Part shown: positions 8,605-16,238 of the stretch, in pieces
How positions within the stretch are numbered: position 1 is the stretch's first letter
How the letters are laid out: the number at the start of each line of letters is the position of its first letter
Assembly: GCF_003264115.1 (NCBI RefSeq)
Contig: NZ_CP021912.1
Coordinates: 558,001-622,000 of the forward strand
Direction of reading: 5' to 3'
From: Erythrobacter sp. KY5
Lineage (GTDB): Bacteria; Pseudomonadota; Alphaproteobacteria; Sphingomonadales; Sphingomonadaceae
DNA length: 64,000 bases
Notes under the pieces: model-generated
What the model was told of the DNA's origin: nothing
Database searches by the model: none
Seen by the model: only the letters and a program-made list of their open reading frames with translations
Position numbers and translations under genes: made by a program

Positions 8605-9257
8605 TCGTCGCCCCCTTGCCACCGTTCGCTCTTCGCAATCACGACCTGACCGATGCCTAGGCCGATGGCAAAGATGGGGACGACCCACCATGCCCACACG
8701 TGTGGTGCGACACCGAACGTTTCCATGAAGCCCCATACGGTTCCTGCAACCAGCACGAAGCCGAGGCCAATCATGGCCGACAGGCTGGCGCGGTGGCGTA
8801 GATACTCGTCCGTTTCATCGGTCAGATAACGCGCCATCGCCCACACCATGCCGAGCGCTGGGACCGTCGGCAGGAGCGCAGCCAGAAACGCGAGCGGCTT
8901 GCTAAGCTCAACGTTGTTGTAGAGCCATACCCCGGACAACATCCCCACGACGTAAGCCATGCTCGCGGCCAGCATCCGGTTATTGTAGTTCCGCAAGGCT
9001 TCGCTGCCATATACGTTTACGTCGACAGGGTTTCTGATGGTTCGAATCATCTGGATGCCGAAGACGAGCGGTACGATCATGAGCGCGGCGGCAAGTCCGG
9101 TCCCTATCGCGCCAGCGGAGGCCAGCGCGAAGATCGGAGCAGCGGCGCCGATGGTCAGGCCCATCCATGGCCCGGGCGTACGCCAGGCATTTCCCTGTAG
9201 CTGCGTCACAGCAGACAGCTCCGTCCACATCCCAGATCGCCGCTTAGTGAGCCCCAA
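8601..9257 (-). CDS. four-helix membrane protein (first paralogue)
   Basis: A polytopic membrane protein of unknown function, 218 residues from TTG 9257 or 209 from ATG 9230. TTG 9257 has a GGGAG ribosome site 5 bp upstream; ATG 9230 has only a weak one, so the start is uncertain. Hydrophobic segments: GLTIGAAAPIFALASAGAIG, AAALMIVPLVFGI, MLAASMAYVVGMLSGVWLY, FLAALLPTVPALGMVWA, IGLGFVLVAGTVWG and WAWWVVPIFAIGLGIGQVV. It shares architecture and motifs with the next gene. The beginning overlaps the end of a 58-codon membrane peptide ORF, which suggests translational coupling in this operon. Confidence 0.82.
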   Translation of the reverse strand: MGLTKRRSGMWTELSAVTQLQGNAWRTPGPWMGLTIGAAAPIFALASAGAIGTGLAAALMIVPLVFGIQMIRTIRNPVDVNVYGSEALRNYNNRMLAASMAYVVGMLSGVWLYNNVELSKPLAFLAALLPTVPALGMVWAMARYLTDETDEYLRHRASLSAMIGLGFVLVAGTVWGFMETFGVAPHVWAWWVVPIFAIGLGIGQVVIAKSERWQGGDE

Positions 9258-9382
9258 GCTGCTCCCGTCAATCCGCTGACGACGCCGAATGACGCGGCGG
9301 TGTTCAGGTCAATTCCAACGCAGATAAGCGCCGCAGAGATGATGATCGCTGCCCATAGGAGAGATTTTGATTGCTGGGTCAT
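9206..9382 (-). CDS. 58-residue membrane peptide
   Basis: A small ORF with ATG at 9382, a good ribosome site (AAAGGGAG, 8 bp upstream) and TGA at 9206. It starts MTQQSKSLLWAAIIISAALI, giving one transmembrane helix (about residues 8-25), followed by a Gly/Ala-rich second hydrophobic stretch (FGVVSGLTGAAWG). The N-terminus MTQ plus Ser/Lys resembles that of the second paralogue (MTQIESKS). It overlaps the start of the 218-residue membrane protein in another frame and is probably the promoter-proximal gene of that operon. The product is unknown; support comes from the start signals and composition only. Confidence 0.6.
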   Translation of the reverse strand: MTQQSKSLLWAAIIISAALICVGIDLNTAASFGVVSGLTGAAWGSLSGDLGCGRSCLL

Positions 9383-9387
9383 TGGTA

Positions 9388-9452
9388 AAGCTCCCTTTCA
9401 ACTATGGAAAGGACACTTGTCATTGATTCGCGTAAATGTCAAGCTCCCTTTC
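9388..9452 (+). repeat. direct repeat AAGCTCCCTTTC
   Basis: The 12-mer AAGCTCCCTTTC occurs at 9388-9399 and again at 9441-9452, 53 bp apart, in the thrS/membrane-operon intergenic region. The proximal copy contains the ribosome site of the 58-residue gene on the minus strand. The distal copy abuts the TTGACA hexamer. This suggests a small local duplication or a shared regulatory element. Confidence 0.5.
9409..9424. promoter_or_regulatory. candidate operator of the XRE-regulated operon
   Basis: An imperfect 16-bp palindrome AA-N-GACA-N2-TGTC-N-TT, with a perfect GACA/TGTC core at 9412-9421, lies 27-42 bp before the 58-residue gene. A TTGACA hexamer (minus strand, 9442-9437) lies upstream of it and contains another TGTCA half-site on the plus strand. 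It is the natural binding site candidate for the XRE regulator encoded last in the operon. Confidence 0.4.
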
Positions 9453-9501
9453 CAAAGTGGAGCGGAGGCTTTCCGTTCTGCCTCAAGCGGAAACTGGCGT
9501 A

Positions 9502-9530
9502 ATGACATTGCAACCATGGATCGCTATCTA
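9502..9530 (+). promoter_or_regulatory. candidate promoter of the thrS leader transcript
   Basis: ATGACA (9502-9507) and TATCTA (9525-9530) are separated by 17 bp, a sigma-70-like pair (TTGACA/TATAAT with 5/6 and 4/6 matches). The predicted transcription start falls at 9536-9538, at or two bases before the leader ATG, so the leader message would be almost leaderless. That would explain why no Shine-Dalgarno is seen there. Confidence 0.45.
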
Positions 9531-9537
9531 GTCCGAC

Positions 9538-9609
9538 ATGGCCAAGCAGCTGACCACCACTACCACCACGACAACCTCGGTTTTCCGGGGGCGGTCGCGG
9601 CTGGGCTAG
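9538..9609 (+). CDS. threonine-rich leader peptide of thrS
   Basis: A 23-codon ORF, MAKQL followed by eight consecutive threonines (residues 6-13; codons acc acc act acc acc acg aca acc), then SVFRGRSRLG and TAG. It ends 130 bp before thrS. A run of codons for the cognate amino acid directly upstream of a threonyl-tRNA synthetase gene is the hallmark of ribosome-mediated attenuation: when charged tRNA-Thr is scarce, the ribosome stalls on the Thr run and alters folding of the downstream leader. The next frame reads a His-rich run, but the position before thrS favours the Thr frame. No Shine-Dalgarno is seen; leaderless initiation is possible. Confidence 0.72.
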   Translation: MAKQLTTTTTTTTSVFRGRSRLG

Positions 9610-9621
9610 GTCCAGCGCTTT

Positions 9622-9643
9622 CGCCACCCGGTTTCGGGTGGCG
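9622..9643 (+). promoter_or_regulatory. leader hairpin of the thrS attenuation region
   Basis: A perfect 9-bp stem (CGCCACCCG 9622-9630, CGGGTGGCG 9635-9643) with a GTTT loop starts 13 bp after the leader stop codon. Its 3' arm can compete: GGTGG (9637-9641) can pair with CCACC in the Thr-codon run, and GCGGTGT (9643-9649) can pair with ACACCGC (9676-9682). A further imperfect hairpin lies at 9693-9716. There is no U-run, so a Rho-dependent or translational mechanism is likelier than intrinsic termination. Confidence 0.55.
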
Positions 9644-9739
9644 CGGTGTCCTCCCGAAATCGCGAAAGAACTGGCACACCGCCCTTCCGGTGCGCGCCTG
9701 CTTGTGGCAGGGCGCGGCGAAACGAGACGGATTTGAAGA

Positions 9740-11755
9740 ATGACCGAATTGCTCAAGATCAGCCTGCCCGATGGATCGGTGCGCGAAATGGAAGCTGGCT
9801 CGACGCCTGCCGACGTGGCCGCCGCGATTGGGCCAGGCCTCGCTAAGGCTGCGATTGCCGCGCGCGTAAACGGCGAGGTGCGCGACATCAATCGACCGTT
9901 CGACTGCGACAGCGAACTTGCGCTCATCACCTCGAAGGATGAGGCGGACGCGCTTGAACTTGCGCGCCACGATTTCGCGCACATCCTGGCCGAAGCGGTC
10001 CAGGCGCTTTATCCGGGCACGCAGATCACCTTCGGTCCTGCGACCGACGATGGCTTCTATTACGATGTCATGGCCCCGCCTTCGCGCGAGCCGTTCAGCA
10101 TGGATGATCTCCCCGCGATCGAGGAAAAGATGCGCGAGATCATCAGGGCCGACAAGCCATTGAGGCGAGAGGTCTGGTCGCGCCAGCAGCTGATCGACAA
10201 ATGGGAAACGGAGGGCGAGGCGTTCAAGGCCGAGTGGGCCAGGGAACTGCCCGAAAACGAGGAACTGACGGTCTACTGGTCGGGCGATGACTGGCTCGAC
10301 ATGTGCCGCGGTCCCCACCTTGCCTCCACCGGCAAGCTCGACCCCCAGGCGTTCAAGCTGATGCGGGTTGCAGGCGCTTACTGGCGCGGCGATCAGCGCA
10401 ATGCGCAATTGACGCGCATTTACGGCACCGGCTGGCTTAACAAAAAACAGCTCAACCAGCACCTCATGCGGCTTGAGGAAGCGGCCAAGCGCGACCACCG
10501 CAAGCTCGGCCGCGAAATGGACCTGTTCCACCTCCAGGAAGAGGCGCATGGCAGCGTCTTCTGGCACCCCAAGGGCTATCGCATCTGGCGCGAGCTTGAG
10601 GCCTATATGCGCCGCAAGATGGACGGCGCAGGCTATCGCGAGATCAAGACGCCGCAGCTGATGGATGTACGCCAGTGGACCGCCTCGGGCCACTGGGGCA
10701 AGTATGCCGAGAACATGTTCGCAGTCCCCGACATCGTGCCTGAGGTCGACGATACGGGCGCGGCGGCGGAGGCTCCCAAGGTCGCCGACGATGCGGAGTG
10801 GATGGCGATCAAGCCGATGAACTGCCCGGCGCACGTTCTCGTCTTCAAGCAGGGCATCACGTCTTATCGCGACCTGCCGATCCGCCTTGGCGAAATGGGC
10901 TGCTGCCACCGCAACGAGCCGCATGGTGCGCTCCACGGGCTGATGCGCGTGCGCCAGTTCACGCAGGACGATGCGCACATCTTCTGCACCGAGGATCAGG
11001 TGGTTGAAGAGGTCCGCTCCTTCTGCAAGCTGGCCGCCGACGTTTACAAGGACTTCGGCTTCACCTTCGCGATCAAGCTCGCACTGCGCCCGGAGAAGCG
11101 GCTCGGTTCCGACGAGGACTGGGACAAGGCCGAGCAGGAACTCCGCGATGCCGTGCGTGAAGCCGGTATGATGAACGAGGAATATGGCTGGGAGGAACTC
11201 CCTGGCGAAGGCGCGTTTTATGCGCCCAAGCTCGAATGGCACCTCACCGACGCAATCGGGCGGACCTGGCAGGTCGGCACGATCCAGGGCGACCGCGTGC
11301 TGCCCGACCGGCTCGATGCGACTTACGTGGGCGAGGACGGCGAAAAGCACCGCCCGGTGATGCTCCACCGCGCGATCTTCGGTTCCTATGAGCGCTTCAT
11401 CGGCATTCTGATCGAACACTATGCCGGCCGCCTGCCGAGCTGGCTTTCGCCGATACAGGCGGTGGTCGCAACCATCGTCTCGGACGCGGACGACTACGCG
11501 AACGAGGCGGTAGCCAAGCTGCAGGCGGCGGGCATCCGGGTCGAGGCCGATACGCGCAACGAGAAGATCAACTACAAGGTTCGCGAGCATTCGCTTGCCA
11601 AGGTTCCGCACCTGCTGGTCGTCGGCAAGCGTGAGGCCGAGGAAGGCACCGTTGCTATCCGCACTCTCGGCGAGAAAGAACAGCGCGTCATGAGCCTCGA
11701 TGAAGCCATCGCGATGTTGACCGAGGCTGCGACCCCACCCGATCTGCGCGACTAG
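9740..11755 (+). CDS. thrS: threonyl-tRNA synthetase
   Basis: Charges tRNA-Thr; class II synthetase, 671 residues, cytoplasmic. Domains in order: TGS (1-63), tRNA second additional/editing domain (about 65-245, with [12 protein letters not shown] at the editing site), catalytic core (about 260-560) and HGTP anticodon-binding domain (about 565-670). Zinc ligands by alignment to the E. coli enzyme: Cys362 (MNCPAH), His413 (DDAHIF) and His543 (MLHRAIFGS). Motif 2 reads [11 protein letters not shown]. Length and order are typical. It is preceded by a Thr-codon leader and hairpins, so expression probably follows threonine-tRNA charging. A TauE/SafE gene begins 3 bp after its stop. Confidence 0.98.
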   Translation: MTELLKISLPDGSVREMEAGSTPADVAAAIGPGLAKAAIAARVNGEVRDINRPFDCDSELALITSKDEADALELARHDFAHILAEAVQALYPGTQITFGPATDDGFYYDVMAPPSREPFSMDDLPAIEEKMREIIRADKPLRREVWSRQQLIDKWETEGEAFKAEWARELPENEELTVYWSGDDWLDMCRGPHLASTGKLDPQAFKLMRVAGAYWRGDQRNAQLTRIYGTGWLNKKQLNQHLMRLEEAAKRDHRKLGREMDLFHLQEEAHGSVFWHPKGYRIWRELEAYMRRKMDGAGYREIKTPQLMDVRQWTASGHWGKYAENMFAVPDIVPEVDDTGAAAEAPKVADDAEWMAIKPMNCPAHVLVFKQGITSYRDLPIRLGEMGCCHRNEPHGALHGLMRVRQFTQDDAHIFCTEDQVVEEVRSFCKLAADVYKDFGFTFAIKLALRPEKRLGSDEDWDKAEQELRDAVREAGMMNEEYGWEELPGEGAFYAPKLEWHLTDAIGRTWQVGTIQGDRVLPDRLDATYVGEDGEKHRPVMLHRAIFGSYERFIGILIEHYAGRLPSWLSPIQAVVATIVSDADDYANEAVAKLQAAGIRVEADTRNEKINYKVREHSLAKVPHLLVVGKREAEEGTVAIRTLGEKEQRVMSLDEAIAMLTEAATPPDLRD

Positions 11756-11758
11756 GTC

Positions 11759-12514
11759 TTGGAGCTGATCGCGGAATTTCTGGCCGGCTTTACCTCGGTC
11801 CAGATCGCGATCGCCGTCGCGGCGACGCTTGGAGCGGCATTCATTCGCGGGCTGACGGGGTTTGGCTTTGGCATATTGCTTGTGCCGATCCTCGCTCTCG
11901 CTTTGACGCCGGTGCAGGCGGTGCTGGCGATCAACATCATGGCAGGGCTGCTTGCGCTGACCGAGATCCGGCTGATCCTGCGAGAGGCCGAGCGCTCGGC
12001 GCTCACCATCGGGGTGCTGGTGGTGCTGTTCACCGCGCCCGGCCTGCTGGCGCTTGATGCAACGCCTCAGGACATCGCGCGGCTGCTGATTGCACTGATC
12101 GCGCTTTCCGCATTCTTCGCAATCCTGCTGCCCAAACGCGGGGCGCAGGCGCCGGGTCCGGTGACAACCGGGGCGGTGGGCATATCGGCAGGACTGCTCA
12201 CAGGTTTTGCGGCCATGCCCGGCCCACCGGTCGTTCCCTATTTTGTCGGAAGAGACATCCCGCGCATGACGGCCAAAGCCTCAATGATCGGCATCTTCGG
12301 CCTCGCGGCGCTGGCCGGCATCGGATCGGGGGCAGCGATAGGGGTGCTTGAATGGCGCACCATTGCTCTTGGCCTCGTGCTGTTCCCGCTCGTGCTGTTG
12401 GGCAACTGGGTAGGCAGCCTCGCTTTCGGCAAGGTCAGCGATCCGGTCTGGCGTGCCTGTGTGGGCGTGGTGCTGGGGGCCGCAGCCCTCGCTGCGCTGA
12501 TCAAGCTGATCTAG
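11759..12514 (+). CDS. TauE/SafE-family sulfite/anion exporter
   Basis: A 251-residue inner-membrane protein of the TauE/SafE (sulfite exporter) family with about eight hydrophobic helices. The family signature GAAFIRGLTGFGFGILLVP lies at about residues 24-42, and the second inverted half has LLTGFAAMPGPPVVPYF. The start is TTG 11759, 3 bp after the thrS stop; the next in-frame ATG (11938) would remove the signature, so TTG is preferred. The following gene is a paralogue, an arrangement known for this family. Substrate is not predictable (sulfite, sulfoacetate or other organosulfur anions). Confidence 0.88.
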   Translation: MELIAEFLAGFTSVQIAIAVAATLGAAFIRGLTGFGFGILLVPILALALTPVQAVLAINIMAGLLALTEIRLILREAERSALTIGVLVVLFTAPGLLALDATPQDIARLLIALIALSAFFAILLPKRGAQAPGPVTTGAVGISAGLLTGFAAMPGPPVVPYFVGRDIPRMTAKASMIGIFGLAALAGIGSGAAIGVLEWRTIALGLVLFPLVLLGNWVGSLAFGKVSDPVWRACVGVVLGAAALAALIKLI

Positions 12515-12522
12515 ACGCAAGC

Positions 12523-13257
12523 ATGTTCGGTTTTTCTCCCGAAGCGATCATCGTAGCTCTCGTCGCAGCCACAGCGGCGGGATTTGTGCGCGGACTTGCA
12601 GGATTTGGCCTCTCGGTCATCCTCGTTCCGGTGCTGCAACTGGCGATCGCTCCATCCTCCGCAGTCCTGGTCGGGATCGTCTCCTTGTTTCTGATCGGGC
12701 TCACCGACATTGGCCGTATCCGCAGAGATGCCGATCCCTCGGCTGTGCCCATCACGCTGATCGCCCTTGCATCCATGCCGCTGGGCCTTTGGGCTCTGGT
12801 CGCCTTGCCGCCTGACTGGGCGCGAGTGATGATCGCGGCGGTGTCGCTCGGTGCATTTGTCCTTGTGATCGTTCCGCTCGGCACCGTCGTTTTGCCGCGC
12901 AGGCCAGCGATGGCTATCTCCGGTCTGGCGACAGGGTTCTTCGGAGGGTTCGCAGGCATGCCCGGTCCGGGGATGGCACCGTTCTACTTGAGAGGTCGGC
13001 TCGAGCCAGCGAGCGCGCGTGCCTCCATGATGGCGATATTCGTCGTGCTGACCCCGCTATCTGCGGTCTTCTTCATTGTGCTTGGTATCGGTTCGTGGCG
13101 CGAAGCGGCCTTTGCACTCGCACTCTTTCCTGCTGTCCTCATCGGCGACTGGCTGGGTCACAAGGCCTATGGACGCGTGACCGCGCGCCAATGGCAGGTA
13201 TCAACAGCGCTGGTGCTGGGAGCAGCCGCGTTCGGTGCGGGCTGGAAGCTTCTTTAG
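12523..13257 (+). CDS. TauE/SafE-family exporter, paralogue
   Basis: A 244-residue membrane protein of the same TauE/SafE family, starting at ATG 12523, 8 bp after the preceding stop. The signature is AAGFVRGLAGFGLSVILVP near residues 18-36, and the mirrored motif is FFGGFAGMPGPGMAPFYLRG near 140-160. About eight helices are predicted from hydrophobicity. The two paralogues may form a heteromeric carrier or be independent duplicates. They follow thrS closely and may be read through from it. The stop overlaps, on the other strand, the end of a 44-residue ORF. Confidence 0.88.
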   Translation: MFGFSPEAIIVALVAATAAGFVRGLAGFGLSVILVPVLQLAIAPSSAVLVGIVSLFLIGLTDIGRIRRDADPSAVPITLIALASMPLGLWALVALPPDWARVMIAAVSLGAFVLVIVPLGTVVLPRRPAMAISGLATGFFGGFAGMPGPGMAPFYLRGRLEPASARASMMAIFVVLTPLSAVFFIVLGIGSWREAAFALALFPAVLIGDWLGHKAYGRVTARQWQVSTALVLGAAAFGAGWKLL

Positions 13258-13388
13258 AAGGGAAGCGCCCGTCCGGCGAAAATAAGCGCCGCACCGCAGC
13301 TGAGCACGATCGCGCTGCTCAGCGCATCAGCCTTACGGCGGCGCGCTTCTGCGAAAGCATTACGGGTGATGGCAACGGCTTTACTCAT
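13254..13388 (-). CDS. 44-residue putative membrane peptide
   Basis: A small minus-strand ORF, ATG 13388 to TAA 13254, starting MSKAVAITRNAFAEARRRKA and continuing with one hydrophobic helix (SSAIVLSCGAALIFAG). A basic amphipathic N-terminus plus a single helix, and high GC at third positions, look like real coding sequence. It lies 49 bp downstream of the agmatine deiminase gene on the same strand and overlaps the TauE stop by 3 bp on the opposite strand. No good ribosome site is seen. Product unknown. Confidence 0.42.
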   Translation of the reverse strand: MSKAVAITRNAFAEARRRKADALSSAIVLSCGAALIFAGRALPF

Positions 13389-13437
13389 AAGGCGCAAGGA
13401 TCGCGCAAAAATCCTAACGCCGCGTTAAGTGCTCTTT

Positions 13438-14412
13438 TCAGGCCGGCATTTGCTGGCTGGCGCAGTGAAAGCCGCCGCCGCCCGCGAGCACGGCACCCCC
13501 TGGCAGGCCGATGGTTTCGCGATCGGGAAACAGCGCGGCAATCGCGGCAACGCCATCCTCGTCATGGGGCGAGCCAAAAGTCGGGACCACGACGAGATGT
13601 GATGTGATTGCAAAGTTCACGTAGCTGGCAGGTTCAATCATGCTATCGCGCTCAATCCGGCCCGGGGAGGGGATTGTCACGACTTCAACGCCGAATTCCT
13701 CCGCACGCGCTTTGGCATCGGCATAGATTGCCGCGTTCGGATCATCCTCGCCAGTCGCTCGCGGGACGACCAGGCGATTGGGTGCGACAAACCGCGCAAG
13801 ATTGTCGACATGTCCATCGGTGTGGTCGCACCGCAAGCCATCTCCAAGCCAAAGCACCCTATCGAAACCGAGCATCACGTTCAGCTCTGCTTCGATTTCC
13901 GCGCGCGTCATTTTGCGGTTGCGGTTGGGGTTGAGCAGGCATTGTTCAGTCGTGGCGACCAGTCCGGTGCCGTCGCCATCCAACGCCCCGCCTTCAAGAA
14001 CCATGGTCGAATTTCTGACCGCAAGCCCAGCATCCCGCGCCAATTCCTCGCCTATGGTTCGGTCACCTGGCATCAGGTATTTGCCGCCCCAGCCGTTAAA
14101 GCCGAACCTTACCGCCGACCGGGCACCCTCGTCCGCAACGATCAGCGGACCCGTATCGCGCAGCCAGATATCGCCATAGGTCCGCCGTTCAAGCGTGACC
14201 TTGTCGGTCACGAGCCACCTTGCGCGTGCTTCGTTGTCGGCATCGCGAACCAGCAGGCGAACCTCCTGCCCGCTCTCGGCAACCGCATTCGCAAAGGCAG
14301 CGATCTGCTCCTGCGCAGGGACAAGCCAGCCCGGCCATTCCTCTGCGAGGTGCGGAAAGCCGATCCACAGCCATTCCTGCGGCGCCCATTCAGGAGGCAT
14401 CAGAAAAGCCAT
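13438..14412 (-). CDS. agmatine deiminase / peptidyl-arginine-deiminase-type hydrolase
   Basis: A member of the Porphyromonas-type PAD family (guanidine-modifying pentein fold) that includes agmatine deiminase (agmatine to N-carbamoylputrescine plus ammonia). The 324-residue form starts at ATG 14412, which has an AAGG site 8 bp upstream; an in-frame ATG at 14490 overlaps the previous gene. Visible motifs: PPEWAPQEWLWIGFP at the N-terminus, RRTYGDIWLRDTGP, the catalytic block DHTDGHVDNLARF and the C-terminal Cys loop GGGGFHCASQQ. It lies 16 bp after the M28 peptidase on the same strand. Role: polyamine synthesis or agmatine use as nitrogen source. Confidence 0.92.
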   Translation of the reverse strand: MAFLMPPEWAPQEWLWIGFPHLAEEWPGWLVPAQEQIAAFANAVAESGQEVRLLVRDADNEARARWLVTDKVTLERRTYGDIWLRDTGPLIVADEGARSAVRFGFNGWGGKYLMPGDRTIGEELARDAGLAVRNSTMVLEGGALDGDGTGLVATTEQCLLNPNRNRKMTRAEIEAELNVMLGFDRVLWLGDGLRCDHTDGHVDNLARFVAPNRLVVPRATGEDDPNAAIYADAKARAEEFGVEVVTIPSPGRIERDSMIEPASYVNFAITSHLVVVPTFGSPHDEDGVAAIAALFPDRETIGLPGGAVLAGGGGFHCASQQMPA

Positions 14413-14428
14413 GAACCGACCTTGATCT

Positions 14429-16123
14429 TCAGCAACCGCTATCCGCGCTGGCGCAGCTTTCATCGCGGATTGCCCGGAATTCGTCGCCATCGTTCCAGTT
14501 CGGCCAGCTGGTGCTCATCGCCATCATCCGGCCAATTCGATAGAACAGTTGAAGGTCCTGCATCACGCCCGACCAGTCCCAGTTTTCGTCGAACTCGTCC
14601 TTTGGCCCGTGATAGCGGTTGGCGCGGTATTCTTCCGCCAACGCAGCGCCGGCTTCGCGGCCACCTTCGACCAGGTCCTCGCCGCCATCGACATAGAGCA
14701 TGGGAACGCCCTCCTTGGCGAAGGCAAAGTGGTCTGAGCGATAGTAATAGCCTGCCTCAGGGTTCGGGTTGGGCGTGGGCGTGCGGCCGTCGGCTTCGAG
14801 TGCGGCGTTGAGGAACTCGTCAAGCTGCGATTTGCCGGGACCGACCACGGTCACATCTTGCGATGGCCCTGCGACGAGAAACGCGTCCATGTTGATGCCG
14901 CCAACGGTCTGGTCGAGCGGGAAGACGGGGTTTGCGGCATAGTAATATGCGCCGAGCAGACCCGATTCTTCCGCAGTTACCGCGAGGAAGACCAGACTGC
15001 GACGAGGCGCGCCCGCTTTAACATGCGCTTCCGCCAGCGCGACGAGAGCCGCGGTTCCGGTCGCATTATCGACCGCTCCGTTGCAGATGTCGTCGCCATC
15101 AGGCGCTGGTGTGCAGCGACCAAGATGGTCCCAGTGCGCGGTGTGGATGATGTATTCATCGGGAGCCTCGAGACCGGGCAGCACGCCGATCACGTTCTGC
15201 GAGCTAAAGGTGCGGAAATCGTTCTCGAAGCTGGTCGAGGCAGTCATGCCAAGTTCGACCGCCTGGAAATCCTCGGTCTTGGCGGCTGCCGACAGCTCGT
15301 CGAGATCCTGTCCCGCTGCCGCAAGGATTTCGCGCGCAACATCTTTCTGGACCCAGCCATTCATCTTGGTGAGCGGCGGCGGGTTGTCGCCGCGCGCGGC
15401 ATAGGCCTGCGGGCCAGACCACGAGCTTTCGACCACGTTCCAGCCATAGCTTGCCGGTTCGGTATCGTGGACGATGATCGCAGCGGCAGCGCCCTGCCTA
15501 GCGGCCTCTTCATACTTGTAGGTCCAGCGCCCGTAAAACGTCATCGCGCGGCCGTTGAAAGTGCCTTCGAGCCCCTCGGTCTCGTAGTCCGGGTCGTTGA
15601 CGAGGATCACCACGGTCTTGCCGGTGACGTCGACGCCTTCATAATCGTTCCAGCCACGCTCTGGCGCGTTGATGCCGTATCCCACGAACACCATCTCGCT
15701 GTTGGCCAGCTGCGTGCGCGCTTCCTCCTGATAGGTCACGCCGACCCATTCCGAGCCAAAATCATAGACCAGATCCGTCTCGCCATTGGTGATGGTGAGC
15801 GGGGCGAAGTTCTTGCCCGTAATCTCAATCAGCGGGACTTCCTGCACCCAGCTGTCTCCGTTGCCCGGCTGAAGGCCTGCGGCTTCGAAACGCTCGGTCA
15901 GCAGTGCGACGGTCAGTTCCTCGCCCTTGGTGCCCGGCATGCGGCCTTCGAATTCATCGCTTGAAAGTTCGCGGGTGATGTCGACCATGGTGGCCTGTGA
16001 AAGCTCGCCGGCTTCCACCTCGGGAATGTCGAGCGAAGGTGCTTCCTCGCCGGTGCCCATCATCGCATCGCATCCCGCGAGCGCGAGCGCGGCGGCGCCA
16101 AGCGCCATTGCGCGTCTAATCAT
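14429..16123 (-). CDS. M28-family zinc peptidase lipoprotein with PA domain
   Basis: A 564-residue exported peptidase. The N-terminus is a lipoprotein signal (LGAAALALAGC, Cys at about residue 19), so it is membrane-anchored in the periplasm or outer membrane. A protease-associated domain lies at about 100-290 and the M28 zinc aminopeptidase domain at about 300-540. Metal-site blocks: IIHTAHWDHLG, NGAVDNATGTAALV, VTAEESGLLGAYYY and YYRSDHFAFAKEGVP. Family members release N-terminal amino acids or cleave dipeptides. Start ATG 16123 has a GAGGAAG site. It is divergent from glnE (115-bp gap). Confidence 0.92.
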   Translation of the reverse strand: MIRRAMALGAAALALAGCDAMMGTGEEAPSLDIPEVEAGELSQATMVDITRELSSDEFEGRMPGTKGEELTVALLTERFEAAGLQPGNGDSWVQEVPLIEITGKNFAPLTITNGETDLVYDFGSEWVGVTYQEEARTQLANSEMVFVGYGINAPERGWNDYEGVDVTGKTVVILVNDPDYETEGLEGTFNGRAMTFYGRWTYKYEEAARQGAAAAIIVHDTEPASYGWNVVESSWSGPQAYAARGDNPPPLTKMNGWVQKDVAREILAAAGQDLDELSAAAKTEDFQAVELGMTASTSFENDFRTFSSQNVIGVLPGLEAPDEYIIHTAHWDHLGRCTPAPDGDDICNGAVDNATGTAALVALAEAHVKAGAPRRSLVFLAVTAEESGLLGAYYYAANPVFPLDQTVGGINMDAFLVAGPSQDVTVVGPGKSQLDEFLNAALEADGRTPTPNPNPEAGYYYRSDHFAFAKEGVPMLYVDGGEDLVEGGREAGAALAEEYRANRYHGPKDEFDENWDWSGVMQDLQLFYRIGRMMAMSTSWPNWNDGDEFRAIRDESCASADSGC

Positions 16124-16238
16124 CGAATCTTCCTCTCTCGCATCCGATTATGTGTCTGTGAGGGCGGCTTGTCGCAGAGCAGGCGCTGGCTCGCAAGCGG
16201 CTTGCGCGCAGGTCCATGCATCGCCAAAGACTTGGCGC

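Noticed and set aside
9030..9060. GGTTCGAATC, a tRNA T-loop-like sequence
   Set aside because: It lies in the coding frame of the 218-residue membrane protein, and no acceptor or anticodon stem surrounds it.
9300..9743. A His-rich 147-codon frame (RHGQAADHHYHHDN) covering the thrS leader
   Set aside because: It overlaps the minus-strand operon start and its His run is the frame-shifted reading of the Thr codons. No family features are seen, and location upstream of thrS favours the Thr frame.
9560..11611. A 683-codon minus-strand open frame antisense to thrS
   Set aside because: It lies wholly opposite a clear thrS with all catalytic motifs. Long antisense frames are common in GC-rich DNA; its translation is Arg/Ala/Leu-rich without family features.
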